Assembly (NCBI RefSeq): GCF_963663645.1
Contig: NZ_OY760503.1
Coordinates: 2,175,501 to 2,239,500, forward strand
DNA: 64,000 nucleotides
Source of the DNA: an uncultured Trichococcus sp.
Lineage (GTDB): Bacteria > Bacillota > Bacilli > Lactobacillales > Aerococcaceae
Reading direction: 5' to 3'
In this document: piece after piece, positions 32,823-42,704 of the stretch
How the letters are laid out: each line of letters starts with the position of its first letter
Position numbering within the stretch: the stretch's first letter is position 1
Notes under the pieces: model-generated
The model's database searches: none
What the model was told of the DNA's origin: nothing
Seen by the model: the letters and a program-made list of their open reading frames with translations, nothing else
Translations under genes and position numbers: made by a program

Positions 32823-35228
32823 TTGCAAATTGCAAAAGTGATTGTCGACATACCTGCAATGCAGACCAATCGTCCCTTTGATTATGCGATCCCTCCAGCT
32901 ATGGAACAAAAGTTAGGAAAAGGGATGCGGGTTGAAGTGCCTTTCAACAAGCGCGTCATCCAAGGGTTCATAACGGAAATTTCTGATCATACCGATTTTG
33001 AAGGGGAATTGAAAGAAATCATCCAACCGTTGGACATCGAACCGGCATTGACCGAAGAGCTGCTTTTGTTGGGCGAGGAAATGGCGGAAACCGTTTATGC
33101 CTATCGGATCCATTGCTACCAGACGATGTTGCCGCCTTTGATGAAGGCGAAGTATGAAAAAGAGATAGCGGTTGTCGATGAACTGGATGAGGAGACCTTC
33201 TACGGACTTTTTCAAGGGAAGAGCAAAATGAGTTGGGAAAATGCCATCAATCGGGGCATCTTGCCAGAACTGATCGAATTGAAGCGAGCCGGTAAAATTG
33301 AAGTCAATTACATTCTGAAAAACCAAGCAAAGGCCAAGACGGTGCAAGTCTACTATTCCGATCTGGAAATGGGCAGCTTGGAAGAAGAGTACCGCAACCT
33401 GAAAAAATCAGCCAAGCAACAACAGGCTTTGCTGGCGGCAATCATGTCCATGAACGGAACCCCGTTGACGTCCAAGGAGTACAAGGACCAATTCGATATC
33501 GGTTCAAGCACGATCCGGACCGGAGTGGAGAAGGGGTGGCTCAAAGCTGCGGACCGTGAAATACTCCGGGATCCCTTTAAGGATAGGCAGTTCCAAAAAA
33601 CCGAAGCACTGCCTCTTTCGGACGAACAAACGGCAGCTTTTCAGACGATGGGCGCCAGCATCAGGGAAGAACGGCACGAGGTTTTTCTGCTGCAAGGCGT
33701 TACGGGAAGCGGCAAGACTGAAGTCTATCTTCAGTTGATTGCGGAAGTGATCAAACAAGGCAAGACAGCCTTGATGCTCGTACCCGAAATCGCGTTGACG
33801 CCGCAGATGGTCAACCACTTCAAGAGCCGCTTCGGAAACCGCGTGGCAGTGATGCACAGTGCCTTGTCAGCGGGGGAGAAATACGACGAGTGGCGCAAAA
33901 TCCACCGCGGCGACGCCGATGTCGTGGTTGGGGCACGTTCTTCCATTTTTGCCCCGGTTGAGAATCTCGGCATCATCATTATGGACGAAGAACACGAGAG
34001 CACCTACAAACAGGACGAAAATCCGAAATATCATGCCCGCAATATAGCGATTTGGCGCGGCCAGCATCACCATTGCCCGGTTGTCCTCGGCAGCGCGACG
34101 CCTTCGCTGGAGTCGCGGGCCAGGGCCCAAAAAAAGGTCTACACATTGGTCGAATTGAAAGGGCGCTTCAATCAGCGCGCGCTGCCGCAAGTCGAAATTA
34201 TCGATATGCGCGACGAATTCAAAGCGAACAACCGCAGCAGCTTTTCCATGGCATTGCAGGAAAAGATTGGTGATCGTCTGCAGAAAAAACAGCAGATTGT
34301 GCTGATGCTGAACAAAAGAGGCTATTCCTCTTTCATCATGTGCCGGGATTGCGGCTTTGTCCTCGAGTGCCCGAATTGTGACATCAGTCTGACTTTGCAT
34401 ATGGACAGCAAAACGATGAAATGCCATTACTGCGGCCATGAGGAAGAGATCCCCAACACCTGTCCGAAATGCAGGGGCCACAATTTCCGTTATTACGGAA
34501 CGGGAACCCAAAAAATCGAGGAAGAACTGCAGGCGCTCTTCCCTGATGCGCGCATTTTGCGTATGGATGTGGACACCACCCGCAAGAAAGGCGGCCATGA
34601 GGCTATCCTGTCGGCATTCGGCAGAGGAGAGGCCGACATCTTGCTGGGCACGCAGATGATCGCGAAAGGATTGGACTTTCCGAACATCACGTTGGTCGGC
34701 GTCATCAATGCGGATACTTCATTGGGGCTGCCGGATTTCCGGTCTTCGGAAAGGACGTTCCAGCTGCTGACCCAAGTCAGCGGACGCGCGGGTCGCGCCG
34801 AGTTGTCCGGTGAGGTGGTCGTGCAATCCTACAATCCGGATCATTACGCCATCCTTTTTGCCCAACAGCACAATTACGAAGGCTTTTATCGTACCGAGAT
34901 GTCGCTCCGGCATAAAGCGGGTTATCCACCGTATTTTTATACGGCGCTCATAACCGTAAGCAACCCTGATGAAAAGAAAGCGCAGAAGAAAATTTATGAA
35001 ATCCATGAGATCCTTCAAAAAAAACTCGAGCCTGACACGATCATGCTCGGGCCATCGAAAGGGTCCATCGCGAGAGTGAACAACCGCTATTATTTTCAGA
35101 TATTAGTGAAATACAAACAGGAAACCAAACTACATCCGGCATTGAAACAGATTTTGGATGAGTCACAAAAAGAAAATGCGCGCGGGCTCTATATTTCGAT
35201 CGATTCAGAGCCGGTCAATTTCTTCTAG
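32823..35228 (+). CDS. priA: Primosomal replication restart helicase PriA
   Basis: An 801-aa superfamily 2 helicase that reloads the replisome at stalled forks. It begins with the 3'-DNA-binding domain (AKVIVDIPAMQTNRPFDYAIP). Walker A GVTGSGKTEVYLQL is at about 293-306 and DEEHESTYKQ is the Walker B/DEAH box. A zinc region with paired Cys (MCRDCGFVLECPNCD and MKCHYCGHEE, NTCPKC) lies at about 505-552, followed by QVSGRAGRAELSGEVVVQ. The start is taken as TTG at 32823, seven bases after GGAGG. A GTG at 32793 lies before that site and would add ten non-homologous residues. Confidence 0.95.
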   Translation: MQIAKVIVDIPAMQTNRPFDYAIPPAMEQKLGKGMRVEVPFNKRVIQGFITEISDHTDFEGELKEIIQPLDIEPALTEELLLLGEEMAETVYAYRIHCYQTMLPPLMKAKYEKEIAVVDELDEETFYGLFQGKSKMSWENAINRGILPELIELKRAGKIEVNYILKNQAKAKTVQVYYSDLEMGSLEEEYRNLKKSAKQQQALLAAIMSMNGTPLTSKEYKDQFDIGSSTIRTGVEKGWLKAADREILRDPFKDRQFQKTEALPLSDEQTAAFQTMGASIREERHEVFLLQGVTGSGKTEVYLQLIAEVIKQGKTALMLVPEIALTPQMVNHFKSRFGNRVAVMHSALSAGEKYDEWRKIHRGDADVVVGARSSIFAPVENLGIIIMDEEHESTYKQDENPKYHARNIAIWRGQHHHCPVVLGSATPSLESRARAQKKVYTLVELKGRFNQRALPQVEIIDMRDEFKANNRSSFSMALQEKIGDRLQKKQQIVLMLNKRGYSSFIMCRDCGFVLECPNCDISLTLHMDSKTMKCHYCGHEEEIPNTCPKCRGHNFRYYGTGTQKIEEELQALFPDARILRMDVDTTRKKGGHEAILSAFGRGEADILLGTQMIAKGLDFPNITLVGVINADTSLGLPDFRSSERTFQLLTQVSGRAGRAELSGEVVVQSYNPDHYAILFAQQHNYEGFYRTEMSLRHKAGYPPYFYTALITVSNPDEKKAQKKIYEIHEILQKKLEPDTIMLGPSKGSIARVNNRYYFQILVKYKQETKLHPALKQILDESQKENARGLYISIDSEPVNFF

Positions 35229-35239
35229 GAGGTATACAG

Positions 35240-36193
35240 ATGAAAAAAATCATTTTTATGGGCACCCCGGAATTTTCAGTGCCCATTTTAGAGGCTTTAT
35301 TGGAGCATGGTTATGATGTGATTGCAGTTGTCACGCAACCGGACCGCCCGGTAGGCAGAAAGAAAATATTGACGCCTTCTCCGGTGAAGGAAGCCGCACT
35401 GAAGCATGGTCTGCCGGTCTATCAGCCGGAAAAAATATCCGGTTCACCAGAAATGGATGAACTGATTGCCTTGAAGCCGGACCTGATCGTTACAGCGGCT
35501 TATGGGCAATTTCTGCCGGTCAAGCTGCTGAATGCTCCGCGTTTCCGCTCCATCAATGTGCATGCTTCTTTGTTGCCGAAGTATCGCGGTGGCGCACCAG
35601 TGCATTACGCCATCATCAACGGGGAAAAAGAAACAGGGGTCTCGATCATGTACATGGAGAAAAAAATGGATGCCGGGGCTGTTTTGGCGCAGAGAGCCAT
35701 ACCCATCACCGAGGCAGATGATGTCGGGACGATGTTCCTGAAGTTGAGCGAACTGGGCAAAAATCTGTTGATCGATACATTGCCTGATTTTTTCCAAGGC
35801 AAACTCGTGCCGCAAGAACAGGATGAATCCGCAGCTACCTTTTCGCCGAACATCAAGCGCGAGGAGGAACGCATCGATTGGTTCAAAACGGCCGCACAAG
35901 TGGCCTGCCAAGTCCGCGGAATGCGTCCGTGGCCAGTGGCGCATACGCTTTTGGACGGACAACGGATCAAAGTATGGGCTGGACAGGCTGTCGAACCCAC
36001 TACGAACGATGAACCCGGAACAGTGTTTGCAACAGACAAGGAAGCTCTGTATGTAGCCTGCGGGGAAGGCACCGTCTTCAAAATGACGGAACTGCAACCT
36101 GCCGGAAAAAAACGCATGTCAGCGGCGGACTACTTGCGGGGCAGCGCCTGCGAAATCCATGAAGGTACAAGGTTTGAAGCGGATGGACAATAA
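35240..36193 (+). CDS. fmt: Methionyl-tRNA formyltransferase
   Basis: A 317-aa enzyme that formylates initiator Met-tRNA. IIFMGTPEFSVPILEAL at the start, the catalytic INVHASLLPKYRGGAPVHYAII (Asn, His and later Asp) and TGVSIMYMEKKMDAGAVL are diagnostic; the C-terminal domain binds tRNA. AGGAGG precedes the ATG. def (deformylase), next to fmt in Bacillus, is missing here. It overlaps rsmB by 11 bases. Confidence 0.96.
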   Translation: MKKIIFMGTPEFSVPILEALLEHGYDVIAVVTQPDRPVGRKKILTPSPVKEAALKHGLPVYQPEKISGSPEMDELIALKPDLIVTAAYGQFLPVKLLNAPRFRSINVHASLLPKYRGGAPVHYAIINGEKETGVSIMYMEKKMDAGAVLAQRAIPITEADDVGTMFLKLSELGKNLLIDTLPDFFQGKLVPQEQDESAATFSPNIKREEERIDWFKTAAQVACQVRGMRPWPVAHTLLDGQRIKVWAGQAVEPTTNDEPGTVFATDKEALYVACGEGTVFKMTELQPAGKKRMSAADYLRGSACEIHEGTRFEADGQ

Positions 36194-37550
36194 ACTTAAA
36201 AACAAAATCAAGCATACAGTCCGTTATCTGGCAGTCGATATATTGGAAAGCGTAGAGAATGAAGGCGCGTATTCCAATCTGCTGCTGAACAAAGTCATCC
36301 AATCCGAAAAGTTGTCGCCGAAAGATGCCGGTTTATTGACTGAGATTGTCTATGGCGTCATCCAGCGGAAAATGACTTTGGATTATGGCCTTTCGGCATA
36401 CATCAAAGATCCCAAAAAACAACTTTCTTGGGTCACTAATTTACTGCGTGTTTCCGCCTATCAGATGGTCTATTTGACGAAGGTTCCGGATCATGCCGTC
36501 CTTTTCGATGCGGTTGAGATTGCGAAAGCTAAGGGACATGCGGGCATCGCCAGTTATGTGAACGGCGTACTGCGGAATGTGCAGCGGAATGGGCTGCGCG
36601 ATTGGAAATCGATCAGCAATGCCAAGAAACGCATCAGCGTAGGTGCCAGCTTGCCGAAGTGGCTCGTCGCCTATTTCATTGAAAAAATCGGTATCGAGGA
36701 GACCGAAAAAATGGCTTTTTCCTTATTGGAAGATCCATTCGTATCGGTCAGGCTGCAGTCAGATGAAATGTCCCGGGAAGAGGCTGTCGAACTGTTGAAA
36801 GCGGACGGTTATGATGTGGTCCCGAGTCCTGTTTCTCCGGTAGGCATCCGGATCCGCGGCGGGAAAATCGTTGACTCCCCGCTATTCAAAGAGGGCGTCC
36901 TTACGATTCAGGACGAATCGAGTCAATTGGTTGCACCGGTCGGAGAGCTGGAAAAGGACTTTCTGGTTTTGGACAGCTGTGCCGCACCGGGCGGGAAAAC
37001 GACGCACATGGCCAGTTATCTCTCGGCTTCGGAAAACGGCAAAGTCATCGCCTTGGATATGTATGAGCACAAGATAAGCTTGATCAACCAAAATGCCGAG
37101 CGTCTGCACGTATCCGATCGCATCGAAACAAAGGTGTTGGATGCGAAGGAGGCAGGCAAAGCGTTTGAACCGGAAACCTTTGATGTCATCTACGTCGATG
37201 CACCCTGTTCGGGGTTGGGGTTGATGCGCAGAAAACCGGATATCAAATATGTGAAGAGTGCGCAGGACTTTTTGGACTTGCATCAAGAACAACTTCGGAT
37301 ACTGGAATCGGTAAGTTCGTTGCTAAAAAAAGGTGGACGTTTGGTGTACAGTACATGTACACTTACTGAAGAAGAGAATCAAATGACTGTCCATACATTC
37401 ATTGAAAATCATGCCGAATTTGCAATTGTCCCGGTGCGCTCCGATTATTTGGACAAAAAATCTTTCACTCCTGAAGGATTTGTGCAGATTTTTCCGCATG
37501 ATTACGGAACCGATGGATTCTTCATCAGCTGTATGGAAAAAGGTAAATGA
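36183..37550 (+). CDS. rsmB: 16S rRNA (cytosine967-C5)-methyltransferase RsmB
   Basis: A 455-aa enzyme with an N-terminal NusB-like domain (residues about 1-140) and a C-terminal SAM methyltransferase domain. LDSCAAPGGKTTHMASYL binds SAM (about 262-279), DAPCSGLGLMRRKPDIKY holds one catalytic Cys and YSTCTLTEEEN the other. The ATG at 36183 lies inside the end of fmt; an earlier in-frame ATG at 36159 is possible but has no better site. rlmN, which follows in Bacillus, is absent. Confidence 0.94.
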   Translation: MDNKLKNKIKHTVRYLAVDILESVENEGAYSNLLLNKVIQSEKLSPKDAGLLTEIVYGVIQRKMTLDYGLSAYIKDPKKQLSWVTNLLRVSAYQMVYLTKVPDHAVLFDAVEIAKAKGHAGIASYVNGVLRNVQRNGLRDWKSISNAKKRISVGASLPKWLVAYFIEKIGIEETEKMAFSLLEDPFVSVRLQSDEMSREEAVELLKADGYDVVPSPVSPVGIRIRGGKIVDSPLFKEGVLTIQDESSQLVAPVGELEKDFLVLDSCAAPGGKTTHMASYLSASENGKVIALDMYEHKISLINQNAERLHVSDRIETKVLDAKEAGKAFEPETFDVIYVDAPCSGLGLMRRKPDIKYVKSAQDFLDLHQEQLRILESVSSLLKKGGRLVYSTCTLTEEENQMTVHTFIENHAEFAIVPVRSDYLDKKSFTPEGFVQIFPHDYGTDGFFISCMEKGK

Positions 37551-37573
37551 TAAGAAAGAATTGAGGGGAAAGA

Positions 37574-38341
37574 ATGCAGATAGCCTTCAAAAGTGATAGA
37601 GGCAAAAAAAGAGCAATCAATCAAGATTACGTGAGTTATTTCGTGAATGAAGCCCAGCAGCCGCTCATGATCGTATGCGATGGCATGGGTGGCCATAAGG
37701 CCGGTGACGTCGCCAGCGAAATGGGTGTATCCCATCTGGGCGCAGCCTGGAAAGGATCCCGTTTCACGAACAGCGAAGAATTGTCCCGTTGGCTGATCGC
37801 CAATATCCAGCGCGTCAATGATCTGATTTTCCAGAAATCGTTGGATTACAGCGATCTGGACGGAATGGGGACGACTTTGGTGGCGGCGGCCATCGTAGGC
37901 AAGGAAATCATTTTTGCCAATATCGGTGACAGCCGGGCCTACGTCTACAGAAATTATAAACTCCGCCAAATCACAGAAGACCATTCCTTAGTGAATGAAT
38001 TCATCAAGTCAGGGGAAATAACCCCCGAGGAAGCGCAGCATCATCCAAGAAAGAATATTTTGACGCGCTCCCTGGGGGTCTCCAGGAAACTGGATATCGA
38101 TATCATCGCCATGCCGCTCGTGCAGGGGGATCTGTTGTTGCTTTGCTCCGATGGCTTGACCAACATGATTGATGATGAAGGAATCGCCCAAATTCTGAAG
38201 GATTGGCTTCCTCTTGAAGAAAAAGTCCTTTCCTTGGTCGATAAAGCGAATGCTGCTGGCGGACTGGATAACATCACAGTCCTTTTGGCTGATTTTACGG
38301 ATAGAGAGGGGGAACCGTCGTGGAGGCAGGAAAGAAATTAG
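37574..38341 (+). CDS. stp: PP2C-type Ser/Thr protein phosphatase
   Basis: A 255-aa metal-dependent phosphatase that reverses PrkC phosphorylation. The PP2C motifs are all present: SDRGKKRAINQDY, VCDGMGGHKAGDVAS (metal-binding Asp), MGTTLVAA, IGDSRAYVY, LCSDGLTNM and GGLDNITVLL. GAGGGGAA precedes the ATG. It overlaps the kinase gene by 22 bases, the conserved phosphatase-kinase pair. Confidence 0.95.
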   Translation: MQIAFKSDRGKKRAINQDYVSYFVNEAQQPLMIVCDGMGGHKAGDVASEMGVSHLGAAWKGSRFTNSEELSRWLIANIQRVNDLIFQKSLDYSDLDGMGTTLVAAAIVGKEIIFANIGDSRAYVYRNYKLRQITEDHSLVNEFIKSGEITPEEAQHHPRKNILTRSLGVSRKLDIDIIAMPLVQGDLLLLCSDGLTNMIDDEGIAQILKDWLPLEEKVLSLVDKANAAGGLDNITVLLADFTDREGEPSWRQERN

Positions 38342-40371
38342 GCGGTCGCTATAAAATCGTGCGGCATATTGGAAGCGGCGGGATGGCAAACGTTTATCTT
38401 GGCCAAGATCTGATTCTGGATCGCCCGGTCGCCATCAAAGTATTGCGTTTTGACTTCCGTAACAACAAGGATGCTCTGCGCCGTTTCCAGCGTGAAGCCC
38501 TCTCGGCCACGCAATTGATCCATCCCAATATCGTGGGCGTGTATGATGTTGATGAAGAAGATGAATTGCAATACATCGTGATGGAATTCATCGACGGCAC
38601 GGATCTGAAAAAATACATCGACATCCAAGGCAGGGTTTCGCCGGAGAAGTCGATCCATATCATGCACCAAGTTTTGTCGGCTGTGGCGTTGGCACACAAA
38701 AACCGGATCATTCATAGGGACATCAAGCCACAGAATATTCTGATCGATAATCAGGATCGCATCAAAATTACCGATTTCGGTATTGCGGTTGCGTTGTCGG
38801 AAACATCGATCACCCAGACAAATACGCTGTTGGGGTCCGTTCATTACTTGTCCCCGGAGCAAGCCAGAGGCAGCATGGCAACTTCAAAATCAGACATCTA
38901 CGCTTTGGGTGTTGTCCTGTATGAATTGCTCAGCGGGGCGGTTCCGTTCGATGGAGAATCGGCCGTCAGCATTGCCCTGAAGCATTTTCAGGAACCGATG
39001 CCTTCCATCAGGGAAAAGCATCCGGAAATCCCCCAAAGTTTGGAAAACGTCATCCTGAAGGCGACGGCGAAAGAACCGCTCGATCGCTACGCTACCTGCG
39101 AAGAAATGATGGCGGATCTCGATACTTGCCTGGATGAGGGACGCCTGCATGAAGCACCTTTTATGCCGGTATCGCTGTTGCAGGAAACCAAAGTGCTCAC
39201 CCCCCTATCCGCTGAAATAGTGGCTAATGGGGATAGCGACAAAACGATTGTTTCGCCTCCGCCAAGCGCGAAAGCCGAGCCGATCCAGGAATACGAATCA
39301 GGGCGAGAGGCCGCTGTAGCCGCAGTCGGCAAGAAAAAACGAAAGAAGTGGACATTCGTTCTTATCTTCGTGTTGTTGCTCGCTCTGATCGCTAGCTTTT
39401 TCCTTTTCTTCTACAATAACCGGGAAGCAGACGCGGTGATTGTGCCGGATGTGTCCGATATGGATCAAGCCAGCGCACGCCTTGCTTTGGAAGACGCAGG
39501 GTTGGTCGTGGGGGATATTACCGAAGAATACAGTGATGAAGTCGAAGAAGATTTCGTCATTGAAACATCGCCAAAGATTGGTGCATCCGTGGAAGCCGGT
39601 GATGAGGTCGACCTGATCATCAGCCTGGGCGAGGAATTGTTCACGCTGTTGGACTATGAAGGCCAAGAATATGAGCGTGTTTTGGATGAACTGCGTGAAG
39701 AAGGCTTCACGATCGAAAGGACGCATGAATTCAGCAGCGAAGTCGCAGCAGGCAATATCATCAGCCAAAGCATAGAGCCTGGTGCGGAAGTGAATCCGAG
39801 CAAAACTACGCTGTCGTTTCTGGTGAGCGACGGAAATGAGTCCTATACGATGCGCGATCTCTCGGGATATACGCGAAAAAGTGTCGAGGATTACTCGGGT
39901 CAATACGGGCTTGCGTTGACAGTCACGGAAGCCTATTCAGATACGATTGCAGCAGGTCTCGTCGTAAGCCAAAGTCTTGCCGTCGGATCCGCTTTTGTAT
40001 CCGGAGATGCCTTGAATGTTGCGATTTCGTTGGGTCCTGAAGAGCCGCAAGTCGTCTCCTTCAGTCGCACCATCACGATTCCTTATCTCGCAGCAGCCGT
40101 ATCGGAACCCGCTTCTGAGAGCAGCAACAGTCAAGGCGGCGGAAATACGGACAGCGATGCGAATGTCAGCAGCACCTCCAACGAGACGAACCATATCGTC
40201 ATCTACATAGAGGATGAAGATCATGCCATCAGTGACGTATTCCGTGAGTTCGATATAGCAGCAGATGAAGTTGTGACACTGAATTTCCGTATTCTGGAAG
40301 GTGGCTCCGCCTCTTACCGGATCGAAAGAGATGGTGAAGTCATCAGCGAAGCGTCTGAACTTACACAATAA
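38320..40371 (+). CDS. prkC: Ser/Thr protein kinase with PASTA domains
   Basis: A 683-aa membrane kinase that senses peptidoglycan or lipid II and controls cell-wall growth. The cytosolic kinase domain (about 1-270) shows GSGGMANVYLG, VAIKVL, HRDIKPQNILI, DFGIA and the Thr-rich activation loop SITQTNTLLGSVHYLSPEQ. A single membrane helix (about 341-365) follows a basic KKKRKKW segment. Three PASTA repeats (about 371-580) lie outside. A Ser-rich linker and a further extracellular domain of about 65 residues end the protein; that tail is not standard for PrkC. Start GTG at 38320 after GAGAGGGGG. Confidence 0.94.
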   Translation: MEAGKKLGGRYKIVRHIGSGGMANVYLGQDLILDRPVAIKVLRFDFRNNKDALRRFQREALSATQLIHPNIVGVYDVDEEDELQYIVMEFIDGTDLKKYIDIQGRVSPEKSIHIMHQVLSAVALAHKNRIIHRDIKPQNILIDNQDRIKITDFGIAVALSETSITQTNTLLGSVHYLSPEQARGSMATSKSDIYALGVVLYELLSGAVPFDGESAVSIALKHFQEPMPSIREKHPEIPQSLENVILKATAKEPLDRYATCEEMMADLDTCLDEGRLHEAPFMPVSLLQETKVLTPLSAEIVANGDSDKTIVSPPPSAKAEPIQEYESGREAAVAAVGKKKRKKWTFVLIFVLLLALIASFFLFFYNNREADAVIVPDVSDMDQASARLALEDAGLVVGDITEEYSDEVEEDFVIETSPKIGASVEAGDEVDLIISLGEELFTLLDYEGQEYERVLDELREEGFTIERTHEFSSEVAAGNIISQSIEPGAEVNPSKTTLSFLVSDGNESYTMRDLSGYTRKSVEDYSGQYGLALTVTEAYSDTIAAGLVVSQSLAVGSAFVSGDALNVAISLGPEEPQVVSFSRTITIPYLAAAVSEPASESSNSQGGGNTDSDANVSSTSNETNHIVIYIEDEDHAISDVFREFDIAADEVVTLNFRILEGGSASYRIERDGEVISEASELTQ

Positions 40372-40386
40372 AAAATTAGAGGCTAT

Positions 40387-40424
40387 AAAAAATGACAAAC
40401 ATCAAAATGGTTTGTCATTTTTTT
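40387..40424 (+). terminator. Intrinsic terminator after prkC
   Basis: AAAATGACAAAC pairs with GTTTGTCATTTT around a 9-base loop and is followed by T residues. It separates stp-prkC from rsgA. Confidence 0.85.
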
Positions 40425-40476
40425 GTAGAACAGTGTAGAATAGAGAGAAAGAACTAAACTAGGAGGCGTTGTCGAT

Positions 40477-41379
40477 TTGCAAAAAGGACAAGTCAGAAAA
40501 GCAATAAGCGGGTTTTATTATGTGTATGTGGATGGTCAAACGTACCAAACGAGAGGGAGAGGAAACTTCCGCGTGAAAAATATGGCTCCGCTTATTGGGG
40601 ATTTTGTCGATTTCGAAAGTGACAACTTAACGGAGGGTGTTCTGCTGGACATCTACCCCAGAAAAAATGAATTGGTTCGTCCGACGGTGGCGAATGTCGA
40701 TTGTGGCGTCATTGTCATGTCGGCGATCGAACCCGATTTTTCATCCTATTTGGTGGATCGTTTCTTGGTTTATCTGGAAGCGAACAACATCACTCCCATC
40801 ATCTATGTTACGAAAATTGATCTGTTGGATGAAAAAGCTAAGAAGGATATGCTGCAGTACAAAACGTACTATGAATCGATCGGGTACAAGATGATTTTAT
40901 CGGATTATCCTGAAGGCGCCTCTTCTTTGGAGGAGTTGGTCACGACCATGGGCAAAGGGATGGCGGTGTTTATGGGCCAGTCCGGTGCCGGGAAATCCAC
41001 TTTGCTGAACCAGCTGATGCCCGAATTGGACTTGCAGACAGGCGAAATCTCGACCGCCTTGGGCAGGGGCCGCCACACGACGCGACATGTCGAGTTGCAT
41101 CCTGTAGGCGACGCTCTGATTGCGGATACCCCTGGCTTCAGTACAATCGACTTGATCGACATTGAAGCGGCCGATCTGCCTTCATTTTTCCCGGATTTTG
41201 AAGCGCTGCGCGACCAATGCCGATTTGCAGGCTGCATGCACATAAACGAGCCGAATTGCCGGGTGAAAGAAGCCGTTGCATCAGGGGAAATTGCCCCGTA
41301 CAGATACGAACACTATCTGCAGTTCCATGAGGAAATCGTCGGCCGCAAACCGATGTACACAAAAAAAAATAAGAGATAA
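40477..41379 (+). CDS. rsgA: Ribosome small-subunit maturation GTPase RsgA
   Basis: A 300-aa circularly permuted GTPase acting late in 30S assembly. An OB-fold (residues about 1-70) is followed by the GTPase motifs in permuted order: YVTKIDLL (G4), GQSGAGKSTLLNQL (G1, about 168-181), GRHTTRHVEL (G2) and DTPGFS (G3). A zinc region C-x-FAGCMHINEPNC ends the protein. The start is TTG at 40477, ten bases after AGGAGG. Confidence 0.95.
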   Translation: MQKGQVRKAISGFYYVYVDGQTYQTRGRGNFRVKNMAPLIGDFVDFESDNLTEGVLLDIYPRKNELVRPTVANVDCGVIVMSAIEPDFSSYLVDRFLVYLEANNITPIIYVTKIDLLDEKAKKDMLQYKTYYESIGYKMILSDYPEGASSLEELVTTMGKGMAVFMGQSGAGKSTLLNQLMPELDLQTGEISTALGRGRHTTRHVELHPVGDALIADTPGFSTIDLIDIEAADLPSFFPDFEALRDQCRFAGCMHINEPNCRVKEAVASGEIAPYRYEHYLQFHEEIVGRKPMYTKKNKR

Positions 41380-41392
41380 GGTGCGTGTGAAA

Positions 41393-42052
41393 ATGAAAAT
41401 TGCTCCATCCATATTAAGTGCTGATTTCGCAAATTTAGAGCGGGACGTCAAGTTAGTCGAACAAGCGGGCGCCGATTATATCCATATTGATGCCATGGAC
41501 GGCCAATTCGTTGCCAATTTGACTTTGGGCCCAAATGTTGTCCAGGCAATCCGGCCGCACACAAAATTACCGTTGGATTGCCATTTGATGGTGAACACGC
41601 CTGAAAAATTGATCCCGGCTTTCGCCAGAGCCGGCGCCGATATCATCACGATCCACGCGGAAGCTACTGCTCATGTCCACGGCGCGATCCAGATGATAAA
41701 AAATGAAAATATAGCAGCCGGTATCGTCATCAACCCGGGCACAAGCGTAGAAGTCATCAAACCCGTTTTGGGGGATGTCGACATGGTGCTTGTCATGACC
41801 GTCAACCCGGGCTTCGGGGGCCAAAGCTTCATCGAAAGCACCTTGGACAAAATCCAAGAGTTGGCTTCTTTGCGCGAAAAGCATGGCTATCATTACGAAA
41901 TCGAAGTCGATGGCGGCATTACCCACGAGACCATCACCAAGTGCATTAAAGCGGGTGCTGATGTATTCGTAGCCGGTTCCTACATTTATGACGATGAAAA
42001 TCCAGCAGCTGCCATCAGCCGACTGAAGGATGCTTGCCATAATGCAGTCTGA
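41393..42052 (+). CDS. rpe: Ribulose-phosphate 3-epimerase
   Basis: A 219-aa TIM-barrel enzyme interconverting ribulose 5-phosphate and xylulose 5-phosphate in the pentose phosphate pathway. MKIAPSILSADFANLERDV, IHIDAMDGQFV (metal-binding His and Asp), LDCHLMV, VNPGFGGQ and EVDGGI are all present. AAGGTG lies nine bases before the ATG; GTG at 41387 is also possible. It overlaps thiN by 11 bases, and the rsgA-rpe-thiN order is conserved in Firmicutes. Confidence 0.95.
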   Translation: MKIAPSILSADFANLERDVKLVEQAGADYIHIDAMDGQFVANLTLGPNVVQAIRPHTKLPLDCHLMVNTPEKLIPAFARAGADIITIHAEATAHVHGAIQMIKNENIAAGIVINPGTSVEVIKPVLGDVDMVLVMTVNPGFGGQSFIESTLDKIQELASLREKHGYHYEIEVDGGITHETITKCIKAGADVFVAGSYIYDDENPAAAISRLKDACHNAV

Positions 42053-42704
42053 GAAAGTAGTGATTGTGGTCGGTGGCGACCAGACGGATGTAGCCGCCTT
42101 GGTCCACCGCTATTCGGCAAGCCATCGCTTGGTCGGCGCAGACCGCGGAGCGTTGACGCTTGCCGGGCTGCTCGCTGATTTTGATGCGGCCATCGGCGAT
42201 TTTGATTCCGTCACCCCGGCAGAAATGGAAGAAATCAAAAAGAAAAGCCGTATCTGCCGCGTCCTGCCTGCCCAAAAAGATGAAACGGATACAGAGGCGG
42301 CCATCGCCTATGCGATCGAAACGTTCAACCCGGAAGAAATCATTCTTTTGGGAGCCTTTGGAGGGCGATTGGACCATCTGATGAGCAATCTCTGGTTGGC
42401 GTTCCATCCGCTCCTGCAAGGGATGGCAGGGAAAATCAGCCTGATGGATCGGCATAATAGCTTGCGGTTTTATATGCCCGGCAGTTATGTTCTGGAAAAA
42501 GAGGCGGATAAAAAATACTTGTCGTTCATCGGCATGACCCCAATCAAGAAATTGACCCTGACTGGAGTTGCCTACCCTTTGCATGGGAAAGATTACGATT
42601 ACCCGATAGCTTTGGTCAGCAACGAGTTTGAAGAGAATGGGATGCGTTTTTCTTTTGAATCAGGCTTGTTGGCAGTCATCCAAAGTACTGACAAGCGCAA
42701 ATAA
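42042..42704 (+). CDS. thiN: Thiamine pyrophosphokinase
   Basis: A 220-aa enzyme making thiamine diphosphate from thiamine and ATP. The catalytic domain shows LVGADRGALTLAGLL, AAIGDFDSV, KDETDTEAAIAYAI and LLGAFGGRLDHLMSNL; the C-terminal beta domain includes LSFIGMTPIKKLTLTGVAYPL. The start at 42042 overlaps the end of rpe and has AAGGATG upstream. spoVM, which follows in Bacillus, is absent. Confidence 0.93.
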   Translation: MQSEKVVIVVGGDQTDVAALVHRYSASHRLVGADRGALTLAGLLADFDAAIGDFDSVTPAEMEEIKKKSRICRVLPAQKDETDTEAAIAYAIETFNPEEIILLGAFGGRLDHLMSNLWLAFHPLLQGMAGKISLMDRHNSLRFYMPGSYVLEKEADKKYLSFIGMTPIKKLTLTGVAYPLHGKDYDYPIALVSNEFEENGMRFSFESGLLAVIQSTDKRK

